From the NCBI GenBank assembly GCA_034506175.1, contig JAPDQB010000006.1:62001-126000 (forward strand): a stretch of 64,000 nucleotides of DNA. Reading direction: 5' to 3'. The translations under genes and the position numbers were made by a program. Of this stretch, positions 35,098 to 43,978 are shown one piece after another. This DNA comes from a candidate division KSB1 bacterium. GTDB taxonomy: Bacteria; Zhuqueibacterota; Zhuqueibacteria; Zhuqueibacterales; Zhuqueibacteraceae. How positions within the stretch are numbered: the stretch's first letter is position 1; the number at the start of each line of letters is the position of its first letter. Below the pieces are notes generated by a model, which worked only from the letters and a program-made list of their open reading frames with translations, was not told the DNA's origin and ran no database searches.

Positions 35098-37518
35098 TTA
35101 CCTCACCAACGCCATTTTTCTCACTTCGACAAACTTCCCCGGCTCTGTCGCACTTTGCACCTCGAGGCGATAGTAATAAACCCCACTGGTCAGCGCTGCG
35201 CCGTCAAAGAAAACCTCGTGCCGGCCAGCGGACTTTTGGCTGTTCACGAGCTGGGCGACCTCTTGACCAAGCAGATTATGAACCGTCAGCTTCACCATCG
35301 CCTCATTCGGCAGATCAAAACGAATGTTGGTGCCCGGGTTAAAAGGATTGGGATAATTTTGATGCAGTTGAAATGATGCTGGCAACGCTGCGGTGGCGTT
35401 AAAAGCATTGTTGCCTTTGGCCAATAAGGCTGTGTTGGGCAGGCCGCGGAACTCGATCTCGTCGATGTACACATCATCATTGTTGTCGCTCGCGTCGCAC
35501 ATGAATCGCAGCTTCGCGTTGGTCGGAAAATTGTGGGTGCTGCGCGAGATCGTGACCACTCGGCGATAGAACACGTTGTTCTGATACGTGGTGCCTGCCG
35601 TAAAAGTCGCCACCGTCTGCCACGTGGTGCCGTTGAAGTATTGCACCCAGAAGTCCTCCCCTGTTTCCATGCTCACCATTTTGAACCAGAAGTCGACTTC
35701 CAGCGTTTGGTAACCCGTCACATTGGAGCTTGCCGTGTGGTAGAAAGATGAAGCCACCCCACTGTTATCTTGAATGTTCGCCGCCGCAACGCCTTGATGC
35801 GCATGTGTGCCGCCGGTGTAGCGTGACATGTCCGCACCGCCGTCGGTGTAGCTGCCCATGCTGCTCTCGAAATTATCAAGGGTGATAACCTGCCAGAGGT
35901 TCACCGCTGTTTGGAAAGTAAAATCACCGGAAGTCGTCGCATTGTCAAACGGATCCGTTGACTTGACCCGATAGTGATAGAGCGTGTTGGCTGTGAGATT
36001 GTTCAGGGTCATGCTGTGGCTGGTGAGGTTGGTGCCATTCGACACCGTGCTCCCGTAACCAGTGGTCAAGCCATATTCGACCACGGAATTGGAATTCTCA
36101 TCCGTGGTCCAAGTGATAAGCGCGCTGGTGGCGGTCACGTTGGTGGCCTGCACGTTGGAAATAACCGGCGGCGTCCAATCCGTCACACCAGTGGCCAAAA
36201 CCAAATTGGGATAAATATTTTCATCCGCCAGTGGAATGATGCGGCTCTGACTCGGCCAAAATCCGTCGCTGCCGCTGCCGACTTCCGTCGTAAAACCAAA
36301 CACCTTGCCTTTCAGCGTCTGCTCGCCATACAGCCAATCGTTGGCTTCGCCGTTGACAGTATAGCCAACGGTTTGATTGGCGGTGCCCTCTACATAATTG
36401 TTGAATTGGGTCATGTCCTGACCCCAGGCGAGAAACACCGAATGATCGGGCGTATAAAAATTGGCGATGTAACCCCAGGGGAAGATCAAATAGTTGCCAT
36501 ACGAGTGATAATTGTTTGCCAGCCGAAATTGGCGGCTGAGCGCGAAATTGCGCATCGCCTGTGTCTCCGGCTCCGAAAATGGCGCGGTGCCGCGATAGGT
36601 CTCGCTCGAAGGTGTTGGGCTGGAGCCGCTGTTGTTGTAACCCCATTGATAGCCGTAATTGCGGTTCAAATCCACACCGAACGTGCCGTTGCCGTTGTTG
36701 CGCCGGTTCTTGCGCCACAAGCCGCCACCGTTCGGATTCGTTTGCTGGTTGTAAACGTAGCCGTCGGGGTTCACCACCGGTACGAAATACAGTTCACGGT
36801 TGTCGACGAGATTGGTCACCGTGGGATCGCTGCCGTAACTTTCCAGCATATACCACATGAAGTAAATCAACGTGGTCATGCTTTGCGGCTCGCGTGCATG
36901 GTGCAGAGCGGTGTAAAGAATCTCTTGTTCTGCCTCGTCAACCTCCGGATTATCGGAAATCTTCACCATCCAAAGATCGCGATTTTCAATCGATTTGCCG
37001 AGGGATTGCCGCGCCGAAATGAGATTCGGATACAGCGTTCGCATTTCATCCAGTTCGGCGACCACTTCAGCGAATGTGAGGTAACCGCCCATGCTGCCGA
37101 AATTAAAATTGCTGGGAGTGGCGTAAAGCTGGCGCATCTGCGCTTTGAGCGCCTGCAACTCCGGCTGGCTCATTGGCGGACGCCGGCGATAGGCCGCCTC
37201 CAAATCATCAACGAGTATGTCGTAACGCTTGCCGGTGTTTCGCAAAATCGTCACTTCCTGGTTGTTGAAAACCGCGTCGATATACGCACCGCGAGAGTCG
37301 ATGTGATCGACGGCCAAGCCGGCTTCGGCCAGCGCGTTGATTTCACTTCGATCCGCGATGTAAACCCGCACCTGGCTGTATTTCAATGGCTGCGCTTGTG
37401 CCTGTACTGCTGAACGATTTTGTGCTTGCACCGTTGAGAAAGCGATGATGACAAAACTCAGCCACATGAGTGGCACTGGAATTGTCGCAAAACGAGGGGA
37501 AACTTTCACGTAAGTCAT
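35098..37518 (-). CDS. Secreted M14 zinc carboxypeptidase with Fn3 domain and T9SS sorting domain
   Basis: 806 residues; AAGGAG precedes the ATG at 37518. A signal peptide ending VQAQ and a ~110-residue propeptide-like region precede the M14 catalytic domain (about 140-445). This has ligands H207 and E210 (LHHARE), the substrate block VPVVNPDGY, DLNRNY, the third His in NNYHSYG and the general-base Glu in FTTEVGS. A fibronectin III domain (about 455-545), a beta-jellyroll region (about 550-700) and a type IX sorting domain (QNYPNPFNPGT ... SGVYYYRLEV) complete it. It is an extracellular carboxypeptidase-T-like enzyme for peptide use. Confidence 0.92.
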   Translation of the reverse strand: MTYVKVSPRFATIPVPLMWLSFVIIAFSTVQAQNRSAVQAQAQPLKYSQVRVYIADRSEINALAEAGLAVDHIDSRGAYIDAVFNNQEVTILRNTGKRYDILVDDLEAAYRRRPPMSQPELQALKAQMRQLYATPSNFNFGSMGGYLTFAEVVAELDEMRTLYPNLISARQSLGKSIENRDLWMVKISDNPEVDEAEQEILYTALHHAREPQSMTTLIYFMWYMLESYGSDPTVTNLVDNRELYFVPVVNPDGYVYNQQTNPNGGGLWRKNRRNNGNGTFGVDLNRNYGYQWGYNNSGSSPTPSSETYRGTAPFSEPETQAMRNFALSRQFRLANNYHSYGNYLIFPWGYIANFYTPDHSVFLAWGQDMTQFNNYVEGTANQTVGYTVNGEANDWLYGEQTLKGKVFGFTTEVGSGSDGFWPSQSRIIPLADENIYPNLVLATGVTDWTPPVISNVQATNVTATSALITWTTDENSNSVVEYGLTTGYGSTVSNGTNLTSHSMTLNNLTANTLYHYRVKSTDPFDNATTSGDFTFQTAVNLWQVITLDNFESSMGSYTDGGADMSRYTGGTHAHQGVAAANIQDNSGVASSFYHTASSNVTGYQTLEVDFWFKMVSMETGEDFWVQYFNGTTWQTVATFTAGTTYQNNVFYRRVVTISRSTHNFPTNAKLRFMCDASDNNDDVYIDEIEFRGLPNTALLAKGNNAFNATAALPASFQLHQNYPNPFNPGTNIRFDLPNEAMVKLTVHNLLGQEVAQLVNSQKSAGRHEVFFDGAALTSGVYYYRLEVQSATEPGKFVEVRKMALVR

Positions 37519-37608
37519 GGGTGCTGCTCCTTGATCAAATGATTAAATGGGTTTATTGTCGAATAGTTTGGGAAGATAACATTCACCCCAGCAAAATCAA
37601 GAGGAATT

Positions 37609-38454
37609 TCACCAAGCAGCAAAACGAATCGCCTCCGCCGAAAAAACCGGGCCGTCGAGACACGCCAAATAATAGCGCCCGAATTTTTCCACGCCGGCTG
37701 CCGGCTCGACCGGGCAGCCCATGCAAATGCCGAAGCCGCAGCCCATCATCGTTTCAATCGCGAGCTGCGCGTTGACATTTGCTTCCAAGCAAAGCCTGGC
37801 CACTGCGTTCAACATCGGCATCGGCCCGCAGGCAAAAACCTGTGTGGGAGAATTTTGATGCACATGCAACCAGTCGGCGAGCAAATGTGTAACGAACCCC
37901 CTCTGGCCGAGGCTGCCGTCGTCCGTGGCGATTTTCACATTACCGCCGAGCGCCGACAATTCGCGTGCGCCCCACAACTCATCAGCCTGCCGCGCGCCGA
38001 GCAGAACATCGAATGCCAAGTGGCGCGCCGCCAACTCCATGGCGAGGATCGGCAGCGGCGCCACGCCGACGCCGCCGGCAACCAGCACGATGGAGTCAGG
38101 CAGTTTCGACAGATCAAAGCCGTGTCCGAGCGGGCCGATCAGGCTCAAAACCGTTCCCGGCTGATGTTGTGCCAATAATCCCGTTCCCCTCCCGATGATT
38201 TTCCAAATAATCGAAATCGTGCCGGCATCCCGATCAGCTTCGCAAACACTGAAGGGTCGTCGCAACAACGGAAAGCAATTTGACGTTTGCGACTTCTCAC
38301 TCGTCACTTGCACATTGACAAATTGCCCCGGCGAAACCGCCGCGGCGATTTTTGGTGCGTGCAGACGCATCAAAAAAATGCCCCGCGCCACCTCGTCGTT
38401 GGTGAGCACGGGGCATGAAAAAATCCCTTTTTTTATCGGTTTCAATTCAGGCAT
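37609..38454 (-). CDS. pyrK: Dihydroorotate dehydrogenase B electron-transfer subunit
   Basis: 281 residues from ATG 38454 (the frame extends to a TTG at 38478 without a ribosome site). It is a ferredoxin-reductase-like protein with an FAD site (PLLRRPFSVCEAD), an NAD-binding part (VLVAGGVGVAPLPILA, FACGPMPMLNAV) and the PyrK C-terminal [2Fe-2S] cysteines (MMGCGFGICMGCPV ... YYLACLDGPVF). With PyrD it passes electrons from dihydroorotate oxidation to NAD+ in pyrimidine synthesis. pyrD is not beside it; an upstream TPR gene ends 44 bases before. Confidence 0.92.
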   Translation of the reverse strand: MPELKPIKKGIFSCPVLTNDEVARGIFLMRLHAPKIAAAVSPGQFVNVQVTSEKSQTSNCFPLLRRPFSVCEADRDAGTISIIWKIIGRGTGLLAQHQPGTVLSLIGPLGHGFDLSKLPDSIVLVAGGVGVAPLPILAMELAARHLAFDVLLGARQADELWGARELSALGGNVKIATDDGSLGQRGFVTHLLADWLHVHQNSPTQVFACGPMPMLNAVARLCLEANVNAQLAIETMMGCGFGICMGCPVEPAAGVEKFGRYYLACLDGPVFSAEAIRFAAW

Positions 38455-38498
38455 GTTGAGTGAAAAAAACGTTTGCAACGTGAAGATGTCGAGTACCG

Positions 38499-40610
38499 CT
38501 AAAGCCCGGGCGGTTCCGGTGGCTCATCATCAGCTTCTTTCTCATCATCGTCGTTTTTGTTCTTTTCCTGATCCTTTGGCGGCTTTCTTGATTTTTCTTC
38601 CATCTGCTGCCGGCGCTCCTGTTCCATTTGCCGGTAATTCGGGCGGAATGGCAGGGGCGCTTCGTCACCCGCTTCTTTTTCCGGCTCGGCCTGTATTTCG
38701 GTTTCCGCCGGTGCATCCGGCGTGACCGCCGGCGGCGCGACCGGCTTCGATTGGGCCGGCTGTTCCACGGCCATGACTTTGTGCCGGACGCGCCGCGCCA
38801 TCGGGGAATCGGGGTAGGTTTCAATAAGTTTTTTATAGGCCGCCAAGGCTTGTTTGTTGTCTGATAATTCGTTTTCGTAAATCCAGCCCACTGCATAAAG
38901 TGTTTGCGCTGCGTACTGCGAATCCGGCTGGCGCTGCAAAAACTCCTCGTAGAGCCGCACGGCGCGTTCAGGATTTTTTTGCTTGAATAAATTTTCTTCA
39001 GCCTGACGAAGCAGCGAAGGCAGGGTTGGAGAGAGCGCAAGCGTATCGGCCAGGCCAAGCCGGTGCTTCGCGTGCAAACCTTGTGGGGTGCTGCCATAGT
39101 TGCGCGCGAGAACCTGCAAAATACTGTCGCGCATCGCCAGCGTCGCCGGCGCGTCGCCTAAAATATACGCGAGAGAATACATCGCTTGCGGCGCATATTC
39201 GGTTTGCGGATAAAACTCGAAGACGTCCAAATATTCCCGCATCGCTGAATCGGGGCGATTGAAATTAAACAAAAAAAGCTCAGCCAGTAAAATTTTATTT
39301 TTCGCCAATTCCGCCGCCACTTTGTCCGGATCTTTTGACGCCAGGCTGCCACTCGTCATTTCGGGCGTGGCGTTTTTTGCGCGCCGCGGTATGCGGCTGA
39401 TCGGGCGCCGCTCCTCGCTCGACTTTTTGCCATTGTTTTCATGATCAGCAAGACGTCGGGCCGCCTTGCCCTTTCCGCTCTCCAGTGCCGCAAGCTGCCT
39501 TTCCAAAATCGCCACTGTTTCTCTCAATTTGATGAACGAGGCGATGGCTTTGCTGCGCTGTTCGGCTTCCGCCAATTTTTCGAAACGGCTGCTCTCGCGG
39601 CGAACGTTGTCATAATTTTCCTTGGCCCTGGCGAAATCGCCGCTGTTTTCATAAATTTCGCCGAGCGCAAAAAAAGCCGCCGCCGAGGCCTCGGTGTGCT
39701 GATGATTTTCAATAATGGCGCTGTATTGCTTGACCGCCGTTTCGATCTTGCCTTGCATCCTGTTGCATGCGGCAATCTCCAATTTGACGCGCGGCAGATC
39801 GCGATGGGTGCTGAACTCTTTGAGCATCGCATTGAGGGTGGTGAGCGATTGATTGATCTTTTGATGGTTTTTCAGCGCCATCGCATATTGCAAGCGCGCC
39901 TCGAATTTCAGATTGATGTCGTTTTTAATGGCGGAGCCGGCGCGGCGGAAGGCATTGGCGGCGAGATCGAATTGCTCAAGCTCAACGAAGCATTTTCCCA
40001 GTTGCATGTAAGCCTCGCTGCGGATTTTGGCGTCGCCGAGCTTGCGCCCGGCGGCCTCATACTCCTTTGCGGCCTGAATATATTCTTTGCGGCGGAAATA
40101 AATTTCTCCGAGCAGATAACGCCCCTGATTCACGATCTCGCCTTTTTTCTCGCGCGCTTCCAGTTCTTTCAATGTCTTTTCGGCACCGGCGTAATCATTC
40201 AATTCGATATTGGTTTTGGCCAGCCAGAGCTGGGCGCGCGGCGCCAGCCCGCTTTTCGGATACAGCGTGATCAACTCCTGGAATTTGCGCTGGGCTTTGA
40301 GATATTCCTGTTTGTAAAAAAAACATTCGCCGATCAACAGCAGCGCGTCGTCAACATAGCGCGATTTCGGATGCAGTTGCAGCAGCTTCGAAGCCTTTTC
40401 GATGGCCTTGTCATATTTTTGAATCTCGCCGGCGCCGGGCCGGTCGGCCGTGCCCGTTCGCCGCTTTCGTTCCTCGGCCGCCTCTTTATAAATTTTTTTC
40501 GTATTGTAAAATGTGTTGTAATAGCCGCCGCAGCCCTGCAAAATCAGCAGCGCCGCAACCGCGGCGGCCAGTGTTGAAAATTTTTTCTTGAAATAACCTT
40601 GCCTCTTCAT
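38499..40610 (-). CDS. TPR-repeat lipoprotein with acidic tail
   Basis: 703 residues from ATG 40610 (AGGTGTGATC upstream). Lipobox LLILQGC is followed by GGYYNTFYNTKKIYKEA, a start seen in envelope TPR lipoproteins of this group. About ten TPR units follow (QRKFQELITLYPKSGLAPRA, LYEEFLQRQPDSQYAAQTLY). The last ~110 residues are Pro/Glu/Lys-rich and end in a strongly acidic stretch (DDDEKEADDEPPEPPGL). It is probably periplasmic, in a complex at the envelope. It starts 2 bases after the sirtuin stop codon. Confidence 0.82.
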   Translation of the reverse strand: MKRQGYFKKKFSTLAAAVAALLILQGCGGYYNTFYNTKKIYKEAAEERKRRTGTADRPGAGEIQKYDKAIEKASKLLQLHPKSRYVDDALLLIGECFFYKQEYLKAQRKFQELITLYPKSGLAPRAQLWLAKTNIELNDYAGAEKTLKELEAREKKGEIVNQGRYLLGEIYFRRKEYIQAAKEYEAAGRKLGDAKIRSEAYMQLGKCFVELEQFDLAANAFRRAGSAIKNDINLKFEARLQYAMALKNHQKINQSLTTLNAMLKEFSTHRDLPRVKLEIAACNRMQGKIETAVKQYSAIIENHQHTEASAAAFFALGEIYENSGDFARAKENYDNVRRESSRFEKLAEAEQRSKAIASFIKLRETVAILERQLAALESGKGKAARRLADHENNGKKSSEERRPISRIPRRAKNATPEMTSGSLASKDPDKVAAELAKNKILLAELFLFNFNRPDSAMREYLDVFEFYPQTEYAPQAMYSLAYILGDAPATLAMRDSILQVLARNYGSTPQGLHAKHRLGLADTLALSPTLPSLLRQAEENLFKQKNPERAVRLYEEFLQRQPDSQYAAQTLYAVGWIYENELSDNKQALAAYKKLIETYPDSPMARRVRHKVMAVEQPAQSKPVAPPAVTPDAPAETEIQAEPEKEAGDEAPLPFRPNYRQMEQERRQQMEEKSRKPPKDQEKNKNDDDEKEADDEPPEPPGL

Positions 40611-40612
40611 GA

Positions 40613-41350
40613 TCACACCTGTTTAATATAATTGACAAGCGCCGGCAAAATTTCACCGGCTTTGCCTTGCAAAAATTCATTCGCCAGCGGCGTCAACGCC
40701 GTTTCTTCGGGGTTGATTTCGACGACGTACTTCCCGCGCTCGGCGGCAACTTGCGGCAAGGCCGCGGCCGGATACACCACTGCCGAGGTGCCGATCGAGA
40801 AAAAAACCTCACAGTTTTCCGCCGCAACAAAAGCCTGTTCGAGCGCGTGCTGCGGCAGCATTTCTCCGAACCACACGACGCCGGGGCGATACAGCCCACC
40901 ACAAGCACAATACGCCAGCCCCTCTCGCCAATTTTCCTTGCCGGCCTCGCATTCGTGATGGCATTCGCGGCAGCGGCTTTTCATGATGTTGCCGTGCAGT
41001 TCGTAAACCGCGCGGCTGCCGGCGCGGCGATGATAGCCATCGACGTTCTGCGTGATCAAAGCAAAATCTTTGAACAGCGCTTCCATCTGCGCCAGGGCGA
41101 AATGCCCGGGATTCGGCGCGTGTTGCCGCACCGCTTCGCGACGATGATTATACCATTCCCACACCAGTTTGGGATTGCGCTGAAAAGCCTCGGGCGTGGC
41201 CAAATTTTCCGGCCGGTAATTTTTCCACAACCCATTCGGGCCGCGAAAGGTCGACAACCCGCTTTCCGCCGAGATGCCGGCGCCGGTGAGCACGGCGATT
41301 TTTGCCTGAGGTTGCAGGTGCGCCAGCAGAGTCGGGCTAAAATTTTTCAT
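40613..41350 (-). CDS. NAD-dependent protein deacylase (sirtuin, CobB-like)
   Basis: 245 residues from ATG 41350. NAD-binding motifs GAGISAESGLSTFRG and TQNVDGYHRRAGS, the catalytic His in YELHGN, and zinc cysteines (CRECHHEC and CAC) are all present. The Y-x-x-R pair (WEWYNHRRE) typical of class III sirtuins suggests desuccinylase or demalonylase activity beside deacetylation. It overlaps the end of the DUF1992 gene by 14 bases and is followed within 2 bases by a TPR lipoprotein gene, so all three are likely co-transcribed. Confidence 0.92.
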   Translation of the reverse strand: MKNFSPTLLAHLQPQAKIAVLTGAGISAESGLSTFRGPNGLWKNYRPENLATPEAFQRNPKLVWEWYNHRREAVRQHAPNPGHFALAQMEALFKDFALITQNVDGYHRRAGSRAVYELHGNIMKSRCRECHHECEAGKENWREGLAYCACGGLYRPGVVWFGEMLPQHALEQAFVAAENCEVFFSIGTSAVVYPAAALPQVAAERGKYVVEINPEETALTPLANEFLQGKAGEILPALVNYIKQV

Positions 41351-42020
41351 AAAATTTTTGCCGGGGTGAAACCGGAAACTCTCGATCAAATTGCAAAAGA
41401 ATCTCCGCGCTGGAAACGTACGGACTGCCGAGCAAGATCACCACCGGCCGGTGATCGCGAATTTCTTTTTCAACCAGCGCCTGATGCAATTGTTGCGCGG
41501 CGCCATCGGCGCGATGGGCCAATTCACTGAGCCGGCTTCGTAAATCGCGGCGCTCGCCCTCGTAGGTTCGGCGCAGCGCCTGCCTTTCTCGCGCCATCGA
41601 GCCGTTGGCACTCACCTCTTTCCCACGCCTTCGCGCGGAATTTTGTTCCCCTCTCCTTAACAGCGTGGTGATTGGCCAAAGCCACGCGCAGCGTTTTTCC
41701 GGCGCCGGCTCATTCGAAGTTCTTATCGTCTCATCGTGCAATGTCTGCAAATGATTTAGAAGGTTGCCCAACCGCTGCCGGCAATGCTCGAAAAATCGTT
41801 CCAGTTCGCTCAAGCACATTTCCAATTCTTTTCGCCATAGCAAACAGTCCGGCAAAAAACCGCTGTTTTTCAGAACAAGATAGGCCATCCGATCTTCCGC
41901 TCGCAGGCCGATTGGCTCGTCAAAAATGAGCGGCTTGCCCTTGCCGGGCAGGCGATCAAATTCACCGGCGGCAATGGCGTCACGGATCTTTTCTTCAGCC
42001 AGGCGTTCGAAGGCGAGCAT
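41337..42020 (-). CDS. DUF1992 (DnaJ-homologue C28-like) protein
   Basis: 227 residues. The first ~70 residues match DUF1992 (AEEKIRDAIAAGEFDRLPGK, GKPLIFDEP, MAYLVLKNSGFLP). The remainder is basic and helical (residues 100-190), unlike the short bacterial members, and could be a nucleic-acid- or protein-binding extension. The function of the family is unknown. It overlaps the sirtuin gene by 14 bases. Confidence 0.78.
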   Translation of the reverse strand: MLAFERLAEEKIRDAIAAGEFDRLPGKGKPLIFDEPIGLRAEDRMAYLVLKNSGFLPDCLLWRKELEMCLSELERFFEHCRQRLGNLLNHLQTLHDETIRTSNEPAPEKRCAWLWPITTLLRRGEQNSARRRGKEVSANGSMARERQALRRTYEGERRDLRSRLSELAHRADGAAQQLHQALVEKEIRDHRPVVILLGSPYVSSAEILLQFDREFPVSPRQKFYEKF

Positions 42021-42043
42021 GACAGATGAAAATGTTTACAGAA

Positions 42044-42441
42044 TCAACGCCGAAGTTTTATTCGACGTTGATCCGGATTCGCGGGTTCGACGGTAACGCG
42101 GCGGGAGAGATAATCGATGGTGAGCTTTTGATCGTGCAACAGGCCGCTGCCGATTAGCGCCGCTTCGGATTCCGTCAACATGACCTCGACATGCCGTCGG
42201 TTGCCATACCATTCGACCCAGCCGGTAAAAGTGAGCTCATTTTTAACGGTGCTATCCGCGTATTCAACGTACGCGCAAAAAGTTGAAGACCGAGCTCAAT
42301 GGCCAGGGCGACAGGCAGGCAAATATCTCCGCTGAAACCAGTATCGATGACGAAAGCCGTGCGGATAGATTTGGCGCCACCCCGAGCGACGAGGCTAATC
42401 TTGGGTTGCCGTTCGCCATTCAGAACGCCGTCGATTTTCAT
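42044..42441 (-). pseudogene. Retropepsin-like aspartic protease gene with frameshift
   Basis: The first frame reads MKIDGVLNGERQPKISLVAR and FVIDTGFSGDICLPVALAIE, with the aspartic-protease motif DTG. The frame is lost near 42262. The second frame then gives VEYADSTVKNELTFTGWVEW, MLTESEAALIGSGLLHDQKL and TIDYLSRRVTVEP, ending at TGA 42044-42046. Joined, they make a normal-length single-domain clan AA protease (~130 residues). The break could be a real mutation or a sequencing error. It overlaps its partner gene by ATGA. Confidence 0.75.
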
Positions 42442-42722
42442 AAATGCGTCCGGGTGTGGAATTTGTGCACAGCACGATAACCGACGCGCTTCAAATAAAA
42501 ATATTTATCCGGAAACACGGCCCGAGCTTTTTCGGCGACTTCAATAACGGTATCGCCCATGAAGTACTTGCCGCTGTCCACTTCGATGGCGATGATTTTT
42601 CCCTTATATTTTGGTTCCAGCTTTTTCTTAAGCCGTTTCTCATAAATCGCTTCGCCCTCGGGAACGAGGCGGTCGAGAGCAGGGGCTTGGAAGATTTCTT
42701 CTTTCATAATGGCTGTTGCCAT
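42438..42722 (-). CDS. Small conserved partner protein of retropepsin-like protease
   Basis: 94 residues from ATG 42722 with AGGAG 8 bases upstream. The segment 'KYKGKIIAIEVDSGKYFMGD' followed by 'TVIEVAEKARAVFPDKYFYL' and 'KRVGYRAVHKF' is, from memory, found widely as a small gene next to single-domain retropepsins in cyanobacteria and other phyla. Its function is unknown. Its stop overlaps the protease start by ATGA, so the two are translated together. A toxin-antitoxin-like role has not been shown. Confidence 0.75.
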   Translation of the reverse strand: MATAIMKEEIFQAPALDRLVPEGEAIYEKRLKKKLEPKYKGKIIAIEVDSGKYFMGDTVIEVAEKARAVFPDKYFYLKRVGYRAVHKFHTRTHL

Positions 42723-42944
42723 GACGCAACTCCTGGCTTTATGAAATTCAAATGGATGGGTTGATCGTAAACCAAATTAAGCAGAAAAAGCGAGGAAGTC
42801 AAGGGCGAAAACTCAAAGAACTCAAGGACTGGGCAACGAGTGCGACAGAAGAACTCATATTATTGAGATAGTCCGAGGTCCAAGTCGTTTTTCCGAGGTC
42901 GATTGCTGTGCAGAATGAAACGTGGGCGTGGTGATTTTTTGAAT

Positions 42945-43496
42945 TTACCAAAATCTATTGCCCAGGTCTGGCTTCGTTCCGTCGCATAATCTTTCCAGCA
43001 ACAACAGCGCGGCGATGCCGACCACGACGCCGGCAAACAGCGCCGGCCACAACATCGCTGGTAATAGATACACAATTTCCACACGGCGCACAATGAAAAA
43101 TCCGGCGACTATGATTTGCGCCAACACATGCGCCAGGGCGCCGGCCAAGCTGACGCCAATGACGCTGAAGTGTTTCGACCCACAAGTTTTGATAGCCGTC
43201 ATGACGACAACAGCAGCGACACCGCCGGCCAGCGACAGCCAAAATCCCGGATTCATGAACGAGCCGATGAAAAAACTGCCGAGCAGCACGCGCAGCAAGG
43301 TGACGGCCCAGGCGCTCGCTGCGCCCAACGTGTACAGCGCCAGCAGCGTCGCGATATTCGCCAGCCCGGGTTTGGCCCACGGCAGCGGCCGCGGCACAAT
43401 CGCCTCGAAGAGAAACATCACCAGGCCGAATCCGGCGAGCAGCGCGGTGCGGGTCAGCCATTGCGCCGGCGGGCTTGTTTTAATAAGTGACCGCAT
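42945..43496 (-). CDS. Gx transporter family / heptaprenyl diphosphate synthase component I-like protein
   Basis: 183 residues, with five or six hydrophobic helices (LLAGFGLVMFLFEAIVPRPL, WAKPGLANIATLLALYTLG, LLRVLLGSFFIGSFMNPGF). The family (PF07456) is annotated as heptaprenyl diphosphate synthase component I, but it is membranous and resembles ECF-transporter S components. It overlaps the NusG-II gene by 17 bases, the usual pairing of these two families. The substrate is unknown. Confidence 0.85.
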   Translation of the reverse strand: MRSLIKTSPPAQWLTRTALLAGFGLVMFLFEAIVPRPLPWAKPGLANIATLLALYTLGAASAWAVTLLRVLLGSFFIGSFMNPGFWLSLAGGVAAVVVMTAIKTCGSKHFSVIGVSLAGALAHVLAQIIVAGFFIVRRVEIVYLLPAMLWPALFAGVVVGIAALLLLERLCDGTKPDLGNRFW

Positions 43497-43938
43497 CGCC
43501 CCGGCGCTCTACCGGCGTTTTTTCGGAAGCCGGCGGCATCTCCGTTGCCGCCTTGCCGCGAATGAAAACGATCATGCGGTTCGGAACACAAACCAGCATT
43601 TCACCCGGCCGCCGCGCCGCGCCTTGTTTGACGCAGACTTGATTCGGGCACGCGCTGCGCCGAACCCGAATGCCGTTGTTCTCGACGCGCAGCGCCATTT
43701 CACCGAGCGCGCCGTGCACTTTGAAATCGGATGAATCCGCCAGATTCACCGCGGCGATTTCATGATTGCCGACAGTGATCACCGCGATGACATTGGCGGC
43801 AGCTTTGTCCTTGGCGCGAACAAAGCCGCCAACCCAAAAACTGCCTACCGCCAGCGCGATAAACAAAACGAAAATGAAACCATCTCCCACCCGCAAAGAC
43901 AGCAATAAATTTAAAACCTTTTTCGTTGCCGTTCTCAT
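43480..43938 (-). CDS. NusG domain II-containing exported protein
   Basis: 152 residues from ATG 43938. One N-terminal membrane helix (GDGFIFVLFIALAVGSFWVG) is followed by a NusG-II beta domain (VENNGIRVRRSACPNQVCVK and PGEMLVCVPNRMIVFI) with the characteristic cysteines in 'CPNQVC' and 'LVC'. The tail is Pro/Glu-rich. This family regularly precedes the Gx transporter gene and is presumably its extracytoplasmic partner, perhaps in flavin- or quinone-linked transport; that is inference. Confidence 0.85.
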   Translation of the reverse strand: MRTATKKVLNLLLSLRVGDGFIFVLFIALAVGSFWVGGFVRAKDKAAANVIAVITVGNHEIAAVNLADSSDFKVHGALGEMALRVENNGIRVRRSACPNQVCVKQGAARRPGEMLVCVPNRMIVFIRGKAATEMPPASEKTPVERRGDAVTY

Positions 43939-43978
43939 TTCGTTGCCAGATTCAAACAAAAATTTTTCCTTGCCGGGT

